Source of the DNA: Saccharothrix carnea
GTDB lineage: Bacteria > Actinomycetota > Actinomycetes > Mycobacteriales > Pseudonocardiaceae
Length of the DNA: 64,000 bases
Reading direction: 5' to 3'
NCBI RefSeq assembly: GCF_003014735.1
Contig: NZ_PYAX01000006.1
Location: 434,001 to 498,000 of the forward strand
Position 1 is the stretch's first letter. Every line of letters begins with the position of its first letter. This document shows positions 44,229 through 52,751 of this stretch, one piece after another. A program made the position numbers and the translations under genes. The notes under the pieces were generated by a model, which had not been told where the DNA came from, ran no database searches, and saw nothing but the letters and a program-made list of their open reading frames with translations.

Positions 44229-45478
44229 GCGAAGACCTCCTCGCGGAACACATCACGTGCCTCGGCGTACCCCGCGAGCAGTGAATCAGTCGTCCGGTCC
44301 CACGAGAACCGGCGGGCGTGGCCCACCGCGTTGCCCGCCAGCTCCTCCCGGAACGCCGGGTTCAGCGCGATGGTCGACAGCGCCCGTGCCCACGTCCCGG
44401 AGTCGTGACCGTCCACCAGCGCACCGGACAGCCCGTCGCGCACGGCCACCGGCAACCCGCCGACCGCCGCCGCGACCACCGGCGTGCCGCACGCCTGCGC
44501 CTCCAGCGCCACCAGCCCGAACGACTCGTTGTAGCTCGGCACGGCCACCACGTCGGCCGCCCGGTAGACCCGCGCCAACGCCTCACCGCCCTGCGGCGGC
44601 AAGAACCGCACCACGTCGGAGATCCGCAGCTCGGCCGCCAACCGCACCAGCTCGTCCGGCGTCCTCATGCCCGACCCCGACGGCCCGCCGACGACCAGCA
44701 CCACCAACCGCGACCGCAACCCCGGCTCACGCGCCACCATCTCCGCCGCCGCTCGCAGCAGCACGTCGGGCGCCTTCAACGGCTGGATGCGCCCCACGAA
44801 CGCCAGCACGATCGCGTCCGACCGCAACCCCAACGCCGCCCGCGCACCGTCCCGATCGCCCGGGGTGAACCGCTCCAGGTCCACCCCCGGCGGCACGACC
44901 AGGACCTTCGCCGGCTCCGCGTCGTACAGCTTGACCAACTCGGCCGCCTCTACGTCGGTGTTGGCCACGAGCCGGTCCGCCACCGCGACGACCTGCTCCT
45001 CGCCGATCACCCGCATCCGCGGCTCCGGCGTGTCGTCGGCCGCCAGCGCCAGGTTCTTCACCTTGGCCAACGTGTGCGCCGTGTGCACCAACGGCACCGC
45101 CCACCGCTCCCGCGCCAGCCACCCGACCTGACCCGACAACCAGTAGTGCGAGTGCACGACGTCGTAGTGCCCCGGCTCGTGCCGCGCTTCGGCCCGCAGC
45201 ACACCGGCCGTGAAGGCACACAGCTGACCGGGCAGTTCTTCCTTGCCCAGCCCCTCGAAGGGCCCCGCGACCACGTGCCGCACCTTCACCCCGGGCGCGA
45301 GCTCGGCGACCGGCGGCAGGTCCGACGACGTCGCCCGGGTGAAGATCTCCACCGCGATGCCCCGCTGCGCCATCCGCGTGGCGGTCTGCACGATGTAGAC
45401 GTTCATGCCTCCGGCGTCACCCGTGCCGGGCTGCTCCAACGGCGAGGTGTGCACCGACAGCACCGCGACCCGCTTCAC
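44225..45478 (-). CDS. mshA: D-inositol-3-phosphate glycosyltransferase (mycothiol synthesis)
   Basis: A 417-residue GT4 glycosyltransferase that joins N-acetylglucosamine from UDP-GlcNAc to inositol-3-phosphate, the first step of mycothiol synthesis. N-terminal substrate-loop sequence [21 protein letters not shown] is nearly invariant in MshA (shown in part here), with [15 protein letters not shown], the donor-binding [15 protein letters not shown] and the EX7E-type [22 protein letters not shown] start at 45478 overlaps the hydrolase stop as GTGA. Mycothiol replaces glutathione in Actinobacteria, consistent with the mycothiol-type enzyme at 52005. Confidence 0.96.
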   Translation of the reverse strand: MKRVAVLSVHTSPLEQPGTGDAGGMNVYIVQTATRMAQRGIAVEIFTRATSSDLPPVAELAPGVKVRHVVAGPFEGLGKEELPGQLCAFTAGVLRAEARHEPGHYDVVHSHYWLSGQVGWLARERWAVPLVHTAHTLAKVKNLALAADDTPEPRMRVIGEEQVVAVADRLVANTDVEAAELVKLYDAEPAKVLVVPPGVDLERFTPGDRDGARAALGLRSDAIVLAFVGRIQPLKAPDVLLRAAAEMVAREPGLRSRLVVLVVGGPSGSGMRTPDELVRLAAELRISDVVRFLPPQGGEALARVYRAADVVAVPSYNESFGLVALEAQACGTPVVAAAVGGLPVAVRDGLSGALVDGHDSGTWARALSTIALNPAFREELAGNAVGHARRFSWDRTTDSLLAGYAEARDVFREEVFA

Positions 45479-46272
45479 CGCGCGACCCCCGCGACGAACC
45501 CGGCCAGGTCGGCGGCGAACCGCTCGGGACGTTCCAGGAACGGCGCGTGTGCGATTCCGTCGTAGCGGCGCAAGTCGGCTCCGGGGATCAGGGCCGCCGC
45601 GTACTCCCCGGCGGCCGGGTCGACCACCTCGTCGGCGGTGCCGTGCACCACCAGTGTCGGCTTGTCGACCGCCTTCAGCACAGCGGCGCTGTCCACGTCC
45701 CGCCGGAACATCTCCCGCCGGACCCTCGGCGGCACCCGCAACGCCGTACCCAACAGCCGCTGCACCACCTCACCACCCAGCCCCGGCGCCTGATCGCGGC
45801 AGAACCTCGCCAACGCGGGCACCGCCACCTCCGGGTCCTCCGACAACGCCCCCGGCAACGCCGCCCGCATCACCGGCCCGGTCACCCCGCCGGCCCGATC
45901 CCGCCCGACCTCCGTGATGGCACCGACCAGCACCAACCCGGCAACCCCCGCCGTGCCGTGGACCCGCAGGTAGTCGGCGATCACCAACCCGCCGTACGAC
46001 CACCCGACCAACACCACCGGCCGTCCCACGTGGTCGAGCACAGCCTTCAGATCGGCCGCCCAACAAGCCGAGTCGCGATACCCACCGTCGACAACCGCCG
46101 ACTCACCGTGACCTCGCAGGTCCAGCGCGTAGGTGCGCAACGACGGCAACGACGGCCACACCTCCCCGGACTGCGCCCACCCGTGCACCAGCACGACCGC
46201 AGGGGCGTCAGCCGGGCCCGCCTCGCGGACCGCCAACCGGACGCCCTCGGCGTCGAGGAGAGTGTTCTGCAC
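45475..46272 (-). CDS. Alpha/beta hydrolase
   Basis: A 265-residue alpha/beta-hydrolase. The oxyanion region is [14 protein letters not shown], the nucleophile elbow is [14 protein letters not shown] (Ser92), the acid is in [12 protein letters not shown] and the catalytic His in [17 protein letters not shown]. Small esterases and BioH/haloperoxidase-like enzymes share this layout; the substrate is unknown. It precedes mshA with a 4-base overlap, so both are likely on one transcript. The upstream gap carries array B and an inverted-repeat element. Confidence 0.85.
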   Translation of the reverse strand: MQNTLLDAEGVRLAVREAGPADAPAVVLVHGWAQSGEVWPSLPSLRTYALDLRGHGESAVVDGGYRDSACWAADLKAVLDHVGRPVVLVGWSYGGLVIADYLRVHGTAGVAGLVLVGAITEVGRDRAGGVTGPVMRAALPGALSEDPEVAVPALARFCRDQAPGLGGEVVQRLLGTALRVPPRVRREMFRRDVDSAAVLKAVDKPTLVVHGTADEVVDPAAGEYAAALIPGADLRRYDGIAHAPFLERPERFAADLAGFVAGVAR

Positions 46273-46352
46273 GACCTAGCACAACGCCCGGATCAACCCA
46301 TCACTTCCCAAAGCAAGCGATTTTGCGCCCTCCACCACACCGAACCCACGGC

Positions 46353-46418
46353 CTGAGCGTTCAACACACCCAACCCGAACGTTCGACATACCCAACCCGA
46401 ACGTTCGACACGCGGGAC
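46353..46418. repeat. 22-bp tandem repeat array B
   Basis: Three contiguous 22-bp units start at 46353 (CTGAGCGTTCAACACACC), 46375 (CCGAACGTTCGACATACC) and 46397 (CCGAACGTTCGACACGCGGG). Exact 22-base spacing links it to arrays A, C and D. It lies upstream of the alpha/beta hydrolase gene and 33 bases from the inverted-repeat element at 46451. Confidence 0.82.
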
Positions 46419-46450
46419 CACAACGGACCCGCAGCCCGCCCACCGAGGCC

Positions 46451-46507
46451 CGATTTGACATGGCTTCGGCCTGCCTGGAGTGCTCGTAAGGGCCCCATGT
46501 CAAATCG
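46451..46507. repeat. 57-bp inverted-repeat element related to that at 17401
   Basis: CGATTTGACATGG (46451-46463) and CCATGTCAAATCG (46495-46507) are perfect 13-bp terminal inverted repeats. The interior, read on the minus strand, is GGCCCTTACGAGCACTCC then AGGCAGGCCG, matching the left part of the 130-bp element at 17401 with about one mismatch. It lacks the large internal hairpin of that copy. It lies 50 bases beyond the L,D-transpeptidase stop. Confidence 0.78.
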
Positions 46508-46556
46508 AGCCGGACTTCAACCACCGAGCCGGACCCGACAACAGCCCCCAGCAACC

Positions 46557-47714
46557 TCACAGCGCCGACATCGTCTGCCACTGCGACCACGGGATCTGCC
46601 AGTCGTACCAGTCGAACTGCGCCGGCAGCGTCATGCTCGCCCCCGTCACCTCCACCGGATCACCCACCAACGCGGTGTCGTAGTACGCCTTGGCATCGGC
46701 CTCCAGCAGGTTCACGCACCCGTGGGACGAGTTGACCTTGCCGATGTTCGCCGCGTTGTCGTTGTTCTCGTGGATGAACTCACCGTGGTTCGAGAACCGC
46801 ACGGCCCACTTCTTGACCACGTTGGTGTACCCGTACCGCGGGTTGTCGAAGCTGAACTGCGGGTCCTTCTGCATGACCACGAACGTGCCGTTCGGCGTGT
46901 TCAGCTCCGGGTCGTCGTCCTTGCCGAACGACGCCGGGTACGTGGCGACCGTCTGCCCGTCCCGCTGCACCACCATCTGGTGCGTCGGCGTGTCGATCTT
47001 CACGACCTGGTTCCGGCCGATGGTGAAGTCGCTGGTCACGTCCGCGCGCCCGTACGCGCCGCCGCCGTAGTGCACCCCGTACAACTTGGCCTCGACGTGG
47101 ATCTGGGTGTTCGCGGGCCAGTACTTCTCCGGCCGGTAGTGCACCTCGCGCGAGTTCAGCCAGCCCCAGCTGCCCTGCACGCCCGCCGAGTTCGTCACGG
47201 TCAGCGCCTTCTCCACCGTCGCCCGGTCCGCGACGTCGGCGTCGAACTCGACCTTGATCGGCACGGCGACGCCCATCGTCTGGTTGTCACCGGGGAACAG
47301 CGTGGCGCGCACCTGCGCGGCCGGGTTCAGCGTGGTGAACCCGCCCTTCAGGTCGACCGGCCGCCCGTCCGTCCCGGTCGCCCGACCCGCGTACTGGTAG
47401 GCCTTGCCGAACCCGAGCGGTTCCGTGCTGGTCCACGACTTCTTGTCGTCGGCGAGCTTGCCGGCGACCGCCTTGCCCTCGGGGTTGGTGACCGTGACCT
47501 GGTCGATGGCGCCCTCGGCGACGGTGACCTGCACCGGCACGTTCACCGGCACCTCGGTCGCTCCGTCCGCGGGCGCGGTGGTGAACTCGGCCACCGGCGG
47601 GTTGTCGCCACCGACCGGCTTGGCCGTGCCCTGCTCCACCTTCGCCGAGCAGCCTGCCACCAGGGACAGGCCGAGCAGCAGAGCCGCCACTGTCCTGTGC
47701 ACGTTACGACGCAC
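46557..47714 (-). CDS. L,D-transpeptidase lipoprotein
   Basis: A 385-residue cell-wall enzyme that makes 3-3 cross-links in peptidoglycan. The lipoprotein signal ends LSLVAGC (Cys22). Two immunoglobulin-like domains (about 40-225) precede the YkuD catalytic domain, with the motif HGEFIHENNDNAANIG followed by KVNSSHGCVNL holding the nucleophile Cys and His, and a C-terminal Trp-rich end (WYDWQIPWSQWQ). This layout matches mycobacterial Ldt enzymes; the positional counterpart is LprQ (Rv0483, recalled). The GTG at 47714 has AGGAGGT about seven bases upstream. Confidence 0.93.
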   Translation of the reverse strand: MRRNVHRTVAALLLGLSLVAGCSAKVEQGTAKPVGGDNPPVAEFTTAPADGATEVPVNVPVQVTVAEGAIDQVTVTNPEGKAVAGKLADDKKSWTSTEPLGFGKAYQYAGRATGTDGRPVDLKGGFTTLNPAAQVRATLFPGDNQTMGVAVPIKVEFDADVADRATVEKALTVTNSAGVQGSWGWLNSREVHYRPEKYWPANTQIHVEAKLYGVHYGGGAYGRADVTSDFTIGRNQVVKIDTPTHQMVVQRDGQTVATYPASFGKDDDPELNTPNGTFVVMQKDPQFSFDNPRYGYTNVVKKWAVRFSNHGEFIHENNDNAANIGKVNSSHGCVNLLEADAKAYYDTALVGDPVEVTGASMTLPAQFDWYDWQIPWSQWQTMSAL

Positions 47715-47761
47715 GTTACGACCTCCTGATCGAAGGACGTCCCACCCGGCTCCCGGTGCGA

Positions 47762-47797
47762 GTGATCCGCATCACATTCGCGTCCCGCACTTAAGAT
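47762..47797 (+). promoter_or_regulatory. Palindrome and -10 box before the SDR gene
   Basis: GTGAT-CCGC-ATCAC (47762-47775) is a perfect 5-4-5 inverted repeat. TAAGAT at 47792-47797 lies seven bases before the GTG at 47805, suggesting a leaderless transcript. The dyad sits where a repressor or activator would meet the -35 region and lies between divergent genes. Confidence 0.45.
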
Positions 47798-47804
47798 CGC
47801 CGGT

Positions 47805-48539
47805 GTGAACCGTCCTATCGCAGTCGTGACCGGAGCCAGCGCGGGAATCGGTGAGGCCACCGCCCGCAGGCTCGCCGCCGAGGGCTTCCACGTGGTGCTC
47901 GGCGCCCGGCGGGTCGACCGCCTCAAGGTTATCGCGGATGAGATCGGGGGCACCGCGGTCGAGCTGGACGTCACCTCCGCCCCGTCCGTCGAGTCCTTCC
48001 TCGACGCCATCCCCGCGGCGAACGTGCTGGTCAACAACGCCGGTGGCGCACGCGGCCTGGCAACCGTCGCCGAGGGCGACGAGGAGCACTGGCGGTGGAT
48101 GTGGGAGACGAACGTGCTGGGCACGTTGCGCGTCACCAAGGGCCTGCTGCCGAAGCTGATCGCCTCCGGTGACGGGCACGTCGTCAGCGTCACGTCCATC
48201 GCCGCCTTCGAGGCCTACGACAACGGCTCCGGCTACACCTCCGCCAAGCACGCCCAATCGGCCCTGCACCGCACGCTGCGCGGCGAGCTGCTCGGCCAGC
48301 CGGTCCGCGTCACCGAGGTCCTGCCCGGCATGGTCGAGACCGACTTCTCGGTCAACCGGTTCGACGGCGACGCCGACCGCGCGGCCGCCGTCTACCAGGG
48401 CGTGACGCCGCTGACCGCGGACGACGTGGCGGACGTGATCGCGTTCGCGGTCACCAGGCCGCCGCACGTCAACCTCGACCAGATCGTGCTCAAGCCCCGC
48501 GCGCAGGCGTCGGCGACCCGCGTGCACCGGTCGTCGTGA
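47805..48539 (+). CDS. Short-chain dehydrogenase/reductase
   Basis: A 244-residue classical SDR. The cofactor motif is VVTGASAGIGEATARRLA (TGxxxGxG), NNAG appears in VLVNNAGGARG, the catalytic Ser is in VVSVTSIAAFEAY and the YxxxK pair in SGYTSAKHAQ, then PGMVETDFS. It resembles NADP-linked serine or 3-hydroxy acid dehydrogenases; the substrate is unknown. It is conserved next to the transpeptidase and mshA in Actinobacteria (Rv0484c, recalled). Its last 50 bases overlap the 3' end of the convergent protease-like gene. Confidence 0.9.
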   Translation: MNRPIAVVTGASAGIGEATARRLAAEGFHVVLGARRVDRLKVIADEIGGTAVELDVTSAPSVESFLDAIPAANVLVNNAGGARGLATVAEGDEEHWRWMWETNVLGTLRVTKGLLPKLIASGDGHVVSVTSIAAFEAYDNGSGYTSAKHAQSALHRTLRGELLGQPVRVTEVLPGMVETDFSVNRFDGDADRAAAVYQGVTPLTADDVADVIAFAVTRPPHVNLDQIVLKPRAQASATRVHRSS

Positions 48540-49488
48540 TCAGGTCCACGTCCAGTTGATCGAGCACCGGACCGATGGGGTTCGCGAACCCCCGGTCCGG
48601 GCTCCCGCCGCAGTACAGCCCGACGACCCGGTTCGCGTCGTCCAGCAGGACCGCGCCCGAGTCGCCGTGGTCGGCGAACCGGGGCGTCTCGATCCGGATC
48701 TGGTCGTGCAGCGTCCGCACGCCCAGCCCGACGCCGAAGTCCAGCGTGATGGCCGCGTCGGTGGACGCCACCACGCCCTCGGTGACCGCCGTCGTCCGGC
48801 CGCGCTTGCGCACCCGGTCGCCCACCCGTGCCTCGGCCCGACCTGTGATCGGGCCGAGCCCCACCACTTCGGGACGCGCGCGCGGTGTGGTCAGCATGAT
48901 CGCGGCCGCGTCCACCCGCCCGGACAGCGCGGCCCGCGCCAGCGCTCCGACCCGGTCGTGCACCGGGTGGCCGCCGTCGATGCGGGACGGGTGCACCATC
49001 GGGTCGCCGACCGCCCACGCGTCGTCCACGCACGCCACGTGGAACGACGTCAACGCCATCACCAGGTGCCTGCGCCGCGGCGTGACCAGCGCGCCCAGCG
49101 TGCCCGCCACCACGTAGTCGTCCACCTCGGCGACGTCGGGCGGTACCAGCCGGATCGCCCGGCTCGGCCCGATCCCGATGCCGCCGGCCAGCGACTCGTG
49201 CCGCTCCGCCCCGCCCACGTCCTCCGGCGACGCGATGGTGTGGTGCGGCCAGAACGTGTCCTCGACGACGTCGGTCGGCACGCCGAGCACGTCCGGCGGG
49301 ATGGTGAACTGGGCGGCGGGTCCCTTGTGGCGGACGAACACGACGATCGCCAGCTCACCGGTCACCCGGCCGCCGACCACCTTCTCGCCGAGGTCGACAC
49401 CCACCACGCCGGGCCGGCTCAGGAAATCGTCCTCGACCAGCTTCTTGATCGGCCTGACGGCCGCGCGATCGTCGTCGGGGTAGGCCAT
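48490..49488 (-). CDS. Trypsin-fold serine protease-like protein
   Basis: A 332-residue protein with a probable chymotrypsin fold. The clearest motif is FADHGDSGAVLLDDANRVVGLYCGG, the GDSG nucleophile loop. A His in LTSFHVACVDDAW could be the catalytic His, though the usual TAAHC context is absent. The N-terminal ~80 residues (VGVDLGEKVVGGRVTGELAIVVFV) resemble bacterial Nal1-like proteases that lack a signal peptide. No signal is visible here either, so it may be cytoplasmic. The ATG at 49488 has GGAGGT four bases upstream. Family assignment is moderately sure; activity is not. Confidence 0.65.
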   Translation of the reverse strand: MAYPDDDRAAVRPIKKLVEDDFLSRPGVVGVDLGEKVVGGRVTGELAIVVFVRHKGPAAQFTIPPDVLGVPTDVVEDTFWPHHTIASPEDVGGAERHESLAGGIGIGPSRAIRLVPPDVAEVDDYVVAGTLGALVTPRRRHLVMALTSFHVACVDDAWAVGDPMVHPSRIDGGHPVHDRVGALARAALSGRVDAAAIMLTTPRARPEVVGLGPITGRAEARVGDRVRKRGRTTAVTEGVVASTDAAITLDFGVGLGVRTLHDQIRIETPRFADHGDSGAVLLDDANRVVGLYCGGSPDRGFANPIGPVLDQLDVDLITTTGARGSPTPARGA

Positions 49489-49606
49489 GACGACCTCCAA
49501 CGGGTGCCTCTACCTCCATGAAACGCGTGGAGTGAGGATTCGTCACACGGCGTCACCCGTTCGGCCGTTCAGCCCTTGCGGTGCGACGGTCCGTCTCGGC
49601 CCGCCA

Positions 49607-50689
49607 TCACCCCAGTTCGCACCCCACCAGCACCGGTTCCGGGTGCAGTTCCACGCCGAACGCCGCCCGCACCCCGTCGCGCACCTCGCGCGCCAGGTCC
49701 AGCAGGTCCTCCGTCGAGGCACCGCCCCGGTTGGTCAACGCCAGCGTGTGCTTGCCCGACAACGCCACCCGCCCACCGGGACCCCGGTACCCGCGGCCGA
49801 AGCCGGCGCGTTCGATCAGCCACGCCGCGGACAGCTTCGAGAACCCGACCCCCGCCGGGTACGTCGGCACCTCGACGTGCGGCCCCAGCCGTTCGGCGAT
49901 CCGGATCAGCACCCCGGCCAACGTCGAGTCGTCCAGCATCGGGTTGGTGAAGAACGAGCCCGCGCTCCACGTGTCGTGGTCCGTCGCGTCGAGCACCATG
50001 CCCTTGCCGCGCCGCAGTTCCAGCACCGCCTTGCGGGCCGCGTCGGCGGGCACCCGGTCGCCCGGCGCGACACCGAGCACCCTGGCCAGTTCGCCGTACC
50101 GGATGGGCGCGGACTGCCCGCCCGCGGTCAGCGCGAACCGCGCCCGCAGCACCACCGCGTGGTCGGTGCCCTTCAGCACGCTGGTCCGGTACGCCAGCCC
50201 CAGCCCCTCGGCCGGCACCTGGTGCACCCGGCCCGTGCGCCGGTCCAGCAGGTCCACCGACGTCAGCACCTGCGACACCTCGACGCCGTACGCGCCGACG
50301 TTCTGCACCGGCGTCGCACCGACCAGGCCGGGGATCCCGGACAGGCACTCCAGTCCGCCCAGCCCCTGCGCCACGGCCTCGGCGACGACCGAGTCCCAGT
50401 CCTCGCCCGCCTCCACGGTCAGCTGCACCAGCCCGTCGCCCAACGGGTCGAGCCGGCGGCCGGACGTGCCGACCGCCACCACCGTCCCGGCGAACCCGGC
50501 GTCCGACACCACCAGGTTCGAACCGCCGCCGAGCAGCAACAACGGCTCACCGTCGGCGTCCAGCGCGCGCACGGTCTCGACCAGCTCGGCGGCTGTGGCG
50601 GCACGCGTGAACCTCGTCGCGGGGCCACCGAGCCGCAGCGTGGTGCACTCGGCCAGCGGCACACGGGCACTGGAGGGCGGGGTGGTCAC
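49607..50689 (-). CDS. murB: UDP-N-acetylmuramate dehydrogenase
   Basis: A 360-residue FAD enzyme that reduces UDP-GlcNAc-enolpyruvate to UDP-MurNAc in peptidoglycan synthesis. Motifs: LAECTTLRLGGPA, LLLLGGGSNLVVSDAGF for FAD, LSGIPGLVGATPVQNVGAYG, and AGSFFTNPML with the catalytic Ser region, then FSKLSAAWLIERAGF. It is the long actinobacterial form. I use GTG 50689 (VTTPPSSARVPL); the ATG at 50716 would overlap the divergent gene start. The gene lies between the protease-like gene and the divergent DUF2505 gene, as in mycobacteria (Rv0482). Confidence 0.95.
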   Translation of the reverse strand: MTTPPSSARVPLAECTTLRLGGPATRFTRAATAAELVETVRALDADGEPLLLLGGGSNLVVSDAGFAGTVVAVGTSGRRLDPLGDGLVQLTVEAGEDWDSVVAEAVAQGLGGLECLSGIPGLVGATPVQNVGAYGVEVSQVLTSVDLLDRRTGRVHQVPAEGLGLAYRTSVLKGTDHAVVLRARFALTAGGQSAPIRYGELARVLGVAPGDRVPADAARKAVLELRRGKGMVLDATDHDTWSAGSFFTNPMLDDSTLAGVLIRIAERLGPHVEVPTYPAGVGFSKLSAAWLIERAGFGRGYRGPGGRVALSGKHTLALTNRGGASTEDLLDLAREVRDGVRAAFGVELHPEPVLVGCELG

Positions 50690-50701
50690 GACCGAGAACG
50701 G

Positions 50702-50707
50702 TAGCCT
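50702..50707 (+). promoter_or_regulatory. -10 box of a leaderless promoter for the DUF2505 gene
   Basis: TAGCCT ends seven bases before the ATG at 50715, which has no ribosome site upstream, so transcription probably starts at the start codon. The box lies in the short gap divergent from murB. Confidence 0.4.
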
Positions 50708-50714
50708 CCGCGAC

Positions 50715-51212
50715 ATGGCACGCCGCATCGAGCACCGAACCACGTCCCGCTGGCCCGCGCGGGACGTGTACGCAGCGCTGGTGGACCAGACGTACCTGCG
50801 CGACCGGCTCGCCGAGCTGGGTGGCACGGACCCGGAACTGGTCGCCTTCACCACCACCGACCAGTCCACGTCCTACCAGCTCAAGCAGGGCGTGCCCGCG
50901 GACAAGCTGCCCTCGGTGGCCCGCGGCCTGCTCGGCGGCGACCTCGTCATCGACCGCGCCGAGTCGTGGACCGAGGCCGGGCACGCGGGCACGGTCGAGG
51001 TGACGCTGAACGGCGTCCCGGGCAGGCTGGACGGCACGATCACGCTCGCCGACACCGCGGCCGGTGGGAGCGAACTCACCCTCACGGGTCAGGTCAAGGT
51101 GGGCATCCCGCTCATGGGCGGCAAGCTGGAGGCGTTGATCGCCGAACAGGTGGCCCTGCTGCTCGACAAGGAATCCGAGTTCACCGCCGAATGGCTCGCA
51201 CGCCGCGCCTAG
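50715..51212 (+). CDS. DUF2505 family protein
   Basis: A 165-residue protein of the DUF2505 family, which belongs to the START/Bet v 1-like ligand-binding fold. Sequence: IEHRTTSRWPARDVYAALVD, then a central beta region and the long C-terminal helix KLEALIAEQVALLLDKESEF. The family is conserved beside murB in Actinobacteria (Rv0481c, recalled) without known ligand. A wider open frame upstream is antisense to murB and not real. It overlaps the next gene by 22 bases. Confidence 0.85.
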   Translation: MARRIEHRTTSRWPARDVYAALVDQTYLRDRLAELGGTDPELVAFTTTDQSTSYQLKQGVPADKLPSVARGLLGGDLVIDRAESWTEAGHAGTVEVTLNGVPGRLDGTITLADTAAGGSELTLTGQVKVGIPLMGGKLEALIAEQVALLLDKESEFTAEWLARRA

Positions 51213-51994
51213 CCGCGGGCCGGGCGCGTGCGCTCGGCCTGCCCACCAGGGGCACCACCAACCCGAACCGCCTGCGCCGGGTCGACCGGTGGGTCGCGCA
51301 CACCTACCGCGACCTGCTGTCCGCACCGCAGCCGCTGGTGGTGGACCTCGGCTACGGCTCGTCCCCGATCACCACCGTCGAGATGGCGGCACGGCTGCGC
51401 GCCGTGAACGCGGACGTGCGCGTCCTCGGCCTGGAGCTCGACGCCGACCGCGTCGCGGCGGGCAAGGAGGTCGCCGACCCGCCGCTGCTGGACTTCCGGC
51501 GCGGCGGGTTCGAGCTGGCCGGTGCCCGCCCGCTGCTGCTGCGCGCGTTCAACGTGCTGCGCCAGTACACCGAGGAGCAGGCCGCCGAGGCCTGGGACAC
51601 CATGGTCGGCCGGCTCGCGCCCGGCGGTGTGCTGGTCGAGGGGACGTGCGACGAGATCGGCCGCCGGTGCTGCTGGGTCGCGCTGACCGCCGAAGGGCCG
51701 CGGACGTTCACGCTCTCGTGCCTGCCCGCCGACCTGGAGACCCCCGGCGACCTGGCCGAACGGCTGCCGAAGGCGTTGATCCACCACAACGTGCCCGGCG
51801 AGCGGGTGCACGCCCTGCTCGGCGAGCTGGACGCGTGCTGGGCGACGTGCGCGCCGTTCGCGCCCTACGGCCCGCGGGCCCGGTGGGTGGAGTCCGTGCG
51901 GCTGCTGGCCGAACGCGGCTGGCCGGTGCTGGACGACCGGAAGCGGTGGCGGCTCGGTGAAGTCACCCTGCCCTGGGACGTGGTGAGTCCCTAG
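51191..51994 (+). CDS. SAM-dependent methyltransferase-like protein
   Basis: A 267-residue protein with a likely class I methyltransferase fold. The SAM-binding motif I is VVDLGYGSSPITTVEMAARL, the post-I acidic residue is in VLGLELDADRV, and AFNVLRQYTEEQAAEAWDTM with LAPGGVLVEGTCDEIGRR fits motifs III and IV. The C-terminal half is unusual, with Cys residues (CWATCAPFAPYG). The ATG at 51191 lies inside the end of the DUF2505 gene. Substrate unknown. Position in the conserved block is shared with murB-neighbour genes of other actinomycetes (inference). Confidence 0.72.
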   Translation: MARTPRLAAGRARALGLPTRGTTNPNRLRRVDRWVAHTYRDLLSAPQPLVVDLGYGSSPITTVEMAARLRAVNADVRVLGLELDADRVAAGKEVADPPLLDFRRGGFELAGARPLLLRAFNVLRQYTEEQAAEAWDTMVGRLAPGGVLVEGTCDEIGRRCCWVALTAEGPRTFTLSCLPADLETPGDLAERLPKALIHHNVPGERVHALLGELDACWATCAPFAPYGPRARWVESVRLLAERGWPVLDDRKRWRLGEVTLPWDVVSP

Positions 51995-52004
51995 GGTGTG
52001 CGGA

Positions 52005-52739
52005 GTGGACCACGCGGACTTCGTGCAGCAGTTGAGGACCCAGTACGCCGCCCTGCGGGACGCGGCCGTGGCCGCCGGGCCGGACGCGCCGGTGCCGACG
52101 TGCCCCCAATGGACGGTGCGGGACCTCGTCGACCACATGGGTGAGATCCACTCCTGGGCGTTGCGGGCCCTGCACACGCCGCCGGACGGCGAGCGGCCCC
52201 GGCCGGAAGACCGCCCCGCCGACTGGGACGAGCTGCTCGACTGGTGGGACAAGAAGGTCACCGACCTGGCCGACACGTTGGCCTACACCACGTCGAACAC
52301 GCCCGCGTGGTCGTTCATCGGACCCAAGACCTTCGCCTTCTGGTCACGCCGGCAGGCGCACGAGACCGCGATCCACCGGCTCGACGCCGAGCACGCCCGG
52401 CACGGCGCGGGCGTGCCGTCGCTGCTGTTCGACGTCGGGTTCGCGGCCGACGGGGTGGACGAGTACCTGACCCGGATGCTGGTGCGCGCCGCCCAGCGCA
52501 AGCCGGTCGAGCGGGCGGGCCGGGTGCTGTTCCACGCAGCCGACGCGGGCCGCGCCTGGGAGGTCCGGCTCACGCCCGGGCAGCCGCCCGAGGTCGGTCC
52601 GATCACCGATTCGGCGACCGACGAGGACGCCACCGTGGCGGGCACCGCCGACGCGCTGTACCGGGCCGCGTGGAACCGGCCGAGCGGTGCCATCACATCG
52701 GGTGACAGGTCTCTGCTGGACGGGCTGCCGCGACCGTAG
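52005..52739 (+). CDS. Mycothiol-dependent maleylpyruvate isomerase family enzyme
   Basis: A 244-residue DinB/MDMPI-fold protein. The N-terminal metal and thiol site has CPQWTVRDLVDHMGEIHSWALRAL and the later His pair in RRQAHETAIHRLDAEHA; the C-terminal alpha/beta domain follows (GRAWEVRLTPGQPPEV and TVAGTADALYRAAWNR). Members use mycothiol for isomerisation, transferase or detoxification reactions; this one's substrate is unknown. The GTG at 52005 is preferred since TAGGGT (51992-51997) stands seven bases before it as a leaderless -10 box; the GTG at 51996 is the alternative. It fits with mshA in this window. Confidence 0.85.
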   Translation: MDHADFVQQLRTQYAALRDAAVAAGPDAPVPTCPQWTVRDLVDHMGEIHSWALRALHTPPDGERPRPEDRPADWDELLDWWDKKVTDLADTLAYTTSNTPAWSFIGPKTFAFWSRRQAHETAIHRLDAEHARHGAGVPSLLFDVGFAADGVDEYLTRMLVRAAQRKPVERAGRVLFHAADAGRAWEVRLTPGQPPEVGPITDSATDEDATVAGTADALYRAAWNRPSGAITSGDRSLLDGLPRP

Positions 52740-52751
52740 ATACTTCCGGTC

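Noticed and set aside
46276..46590. Minus-strand frame of 104 codons upstream of the alpha/beta hydrolase
   Set aside because: It is made of the 22-bp array and the 57-bp element and overlaps the L,D-transpeptidase end; resemblance to the 17.4-kb frame comes only from the shared DNA repeat.
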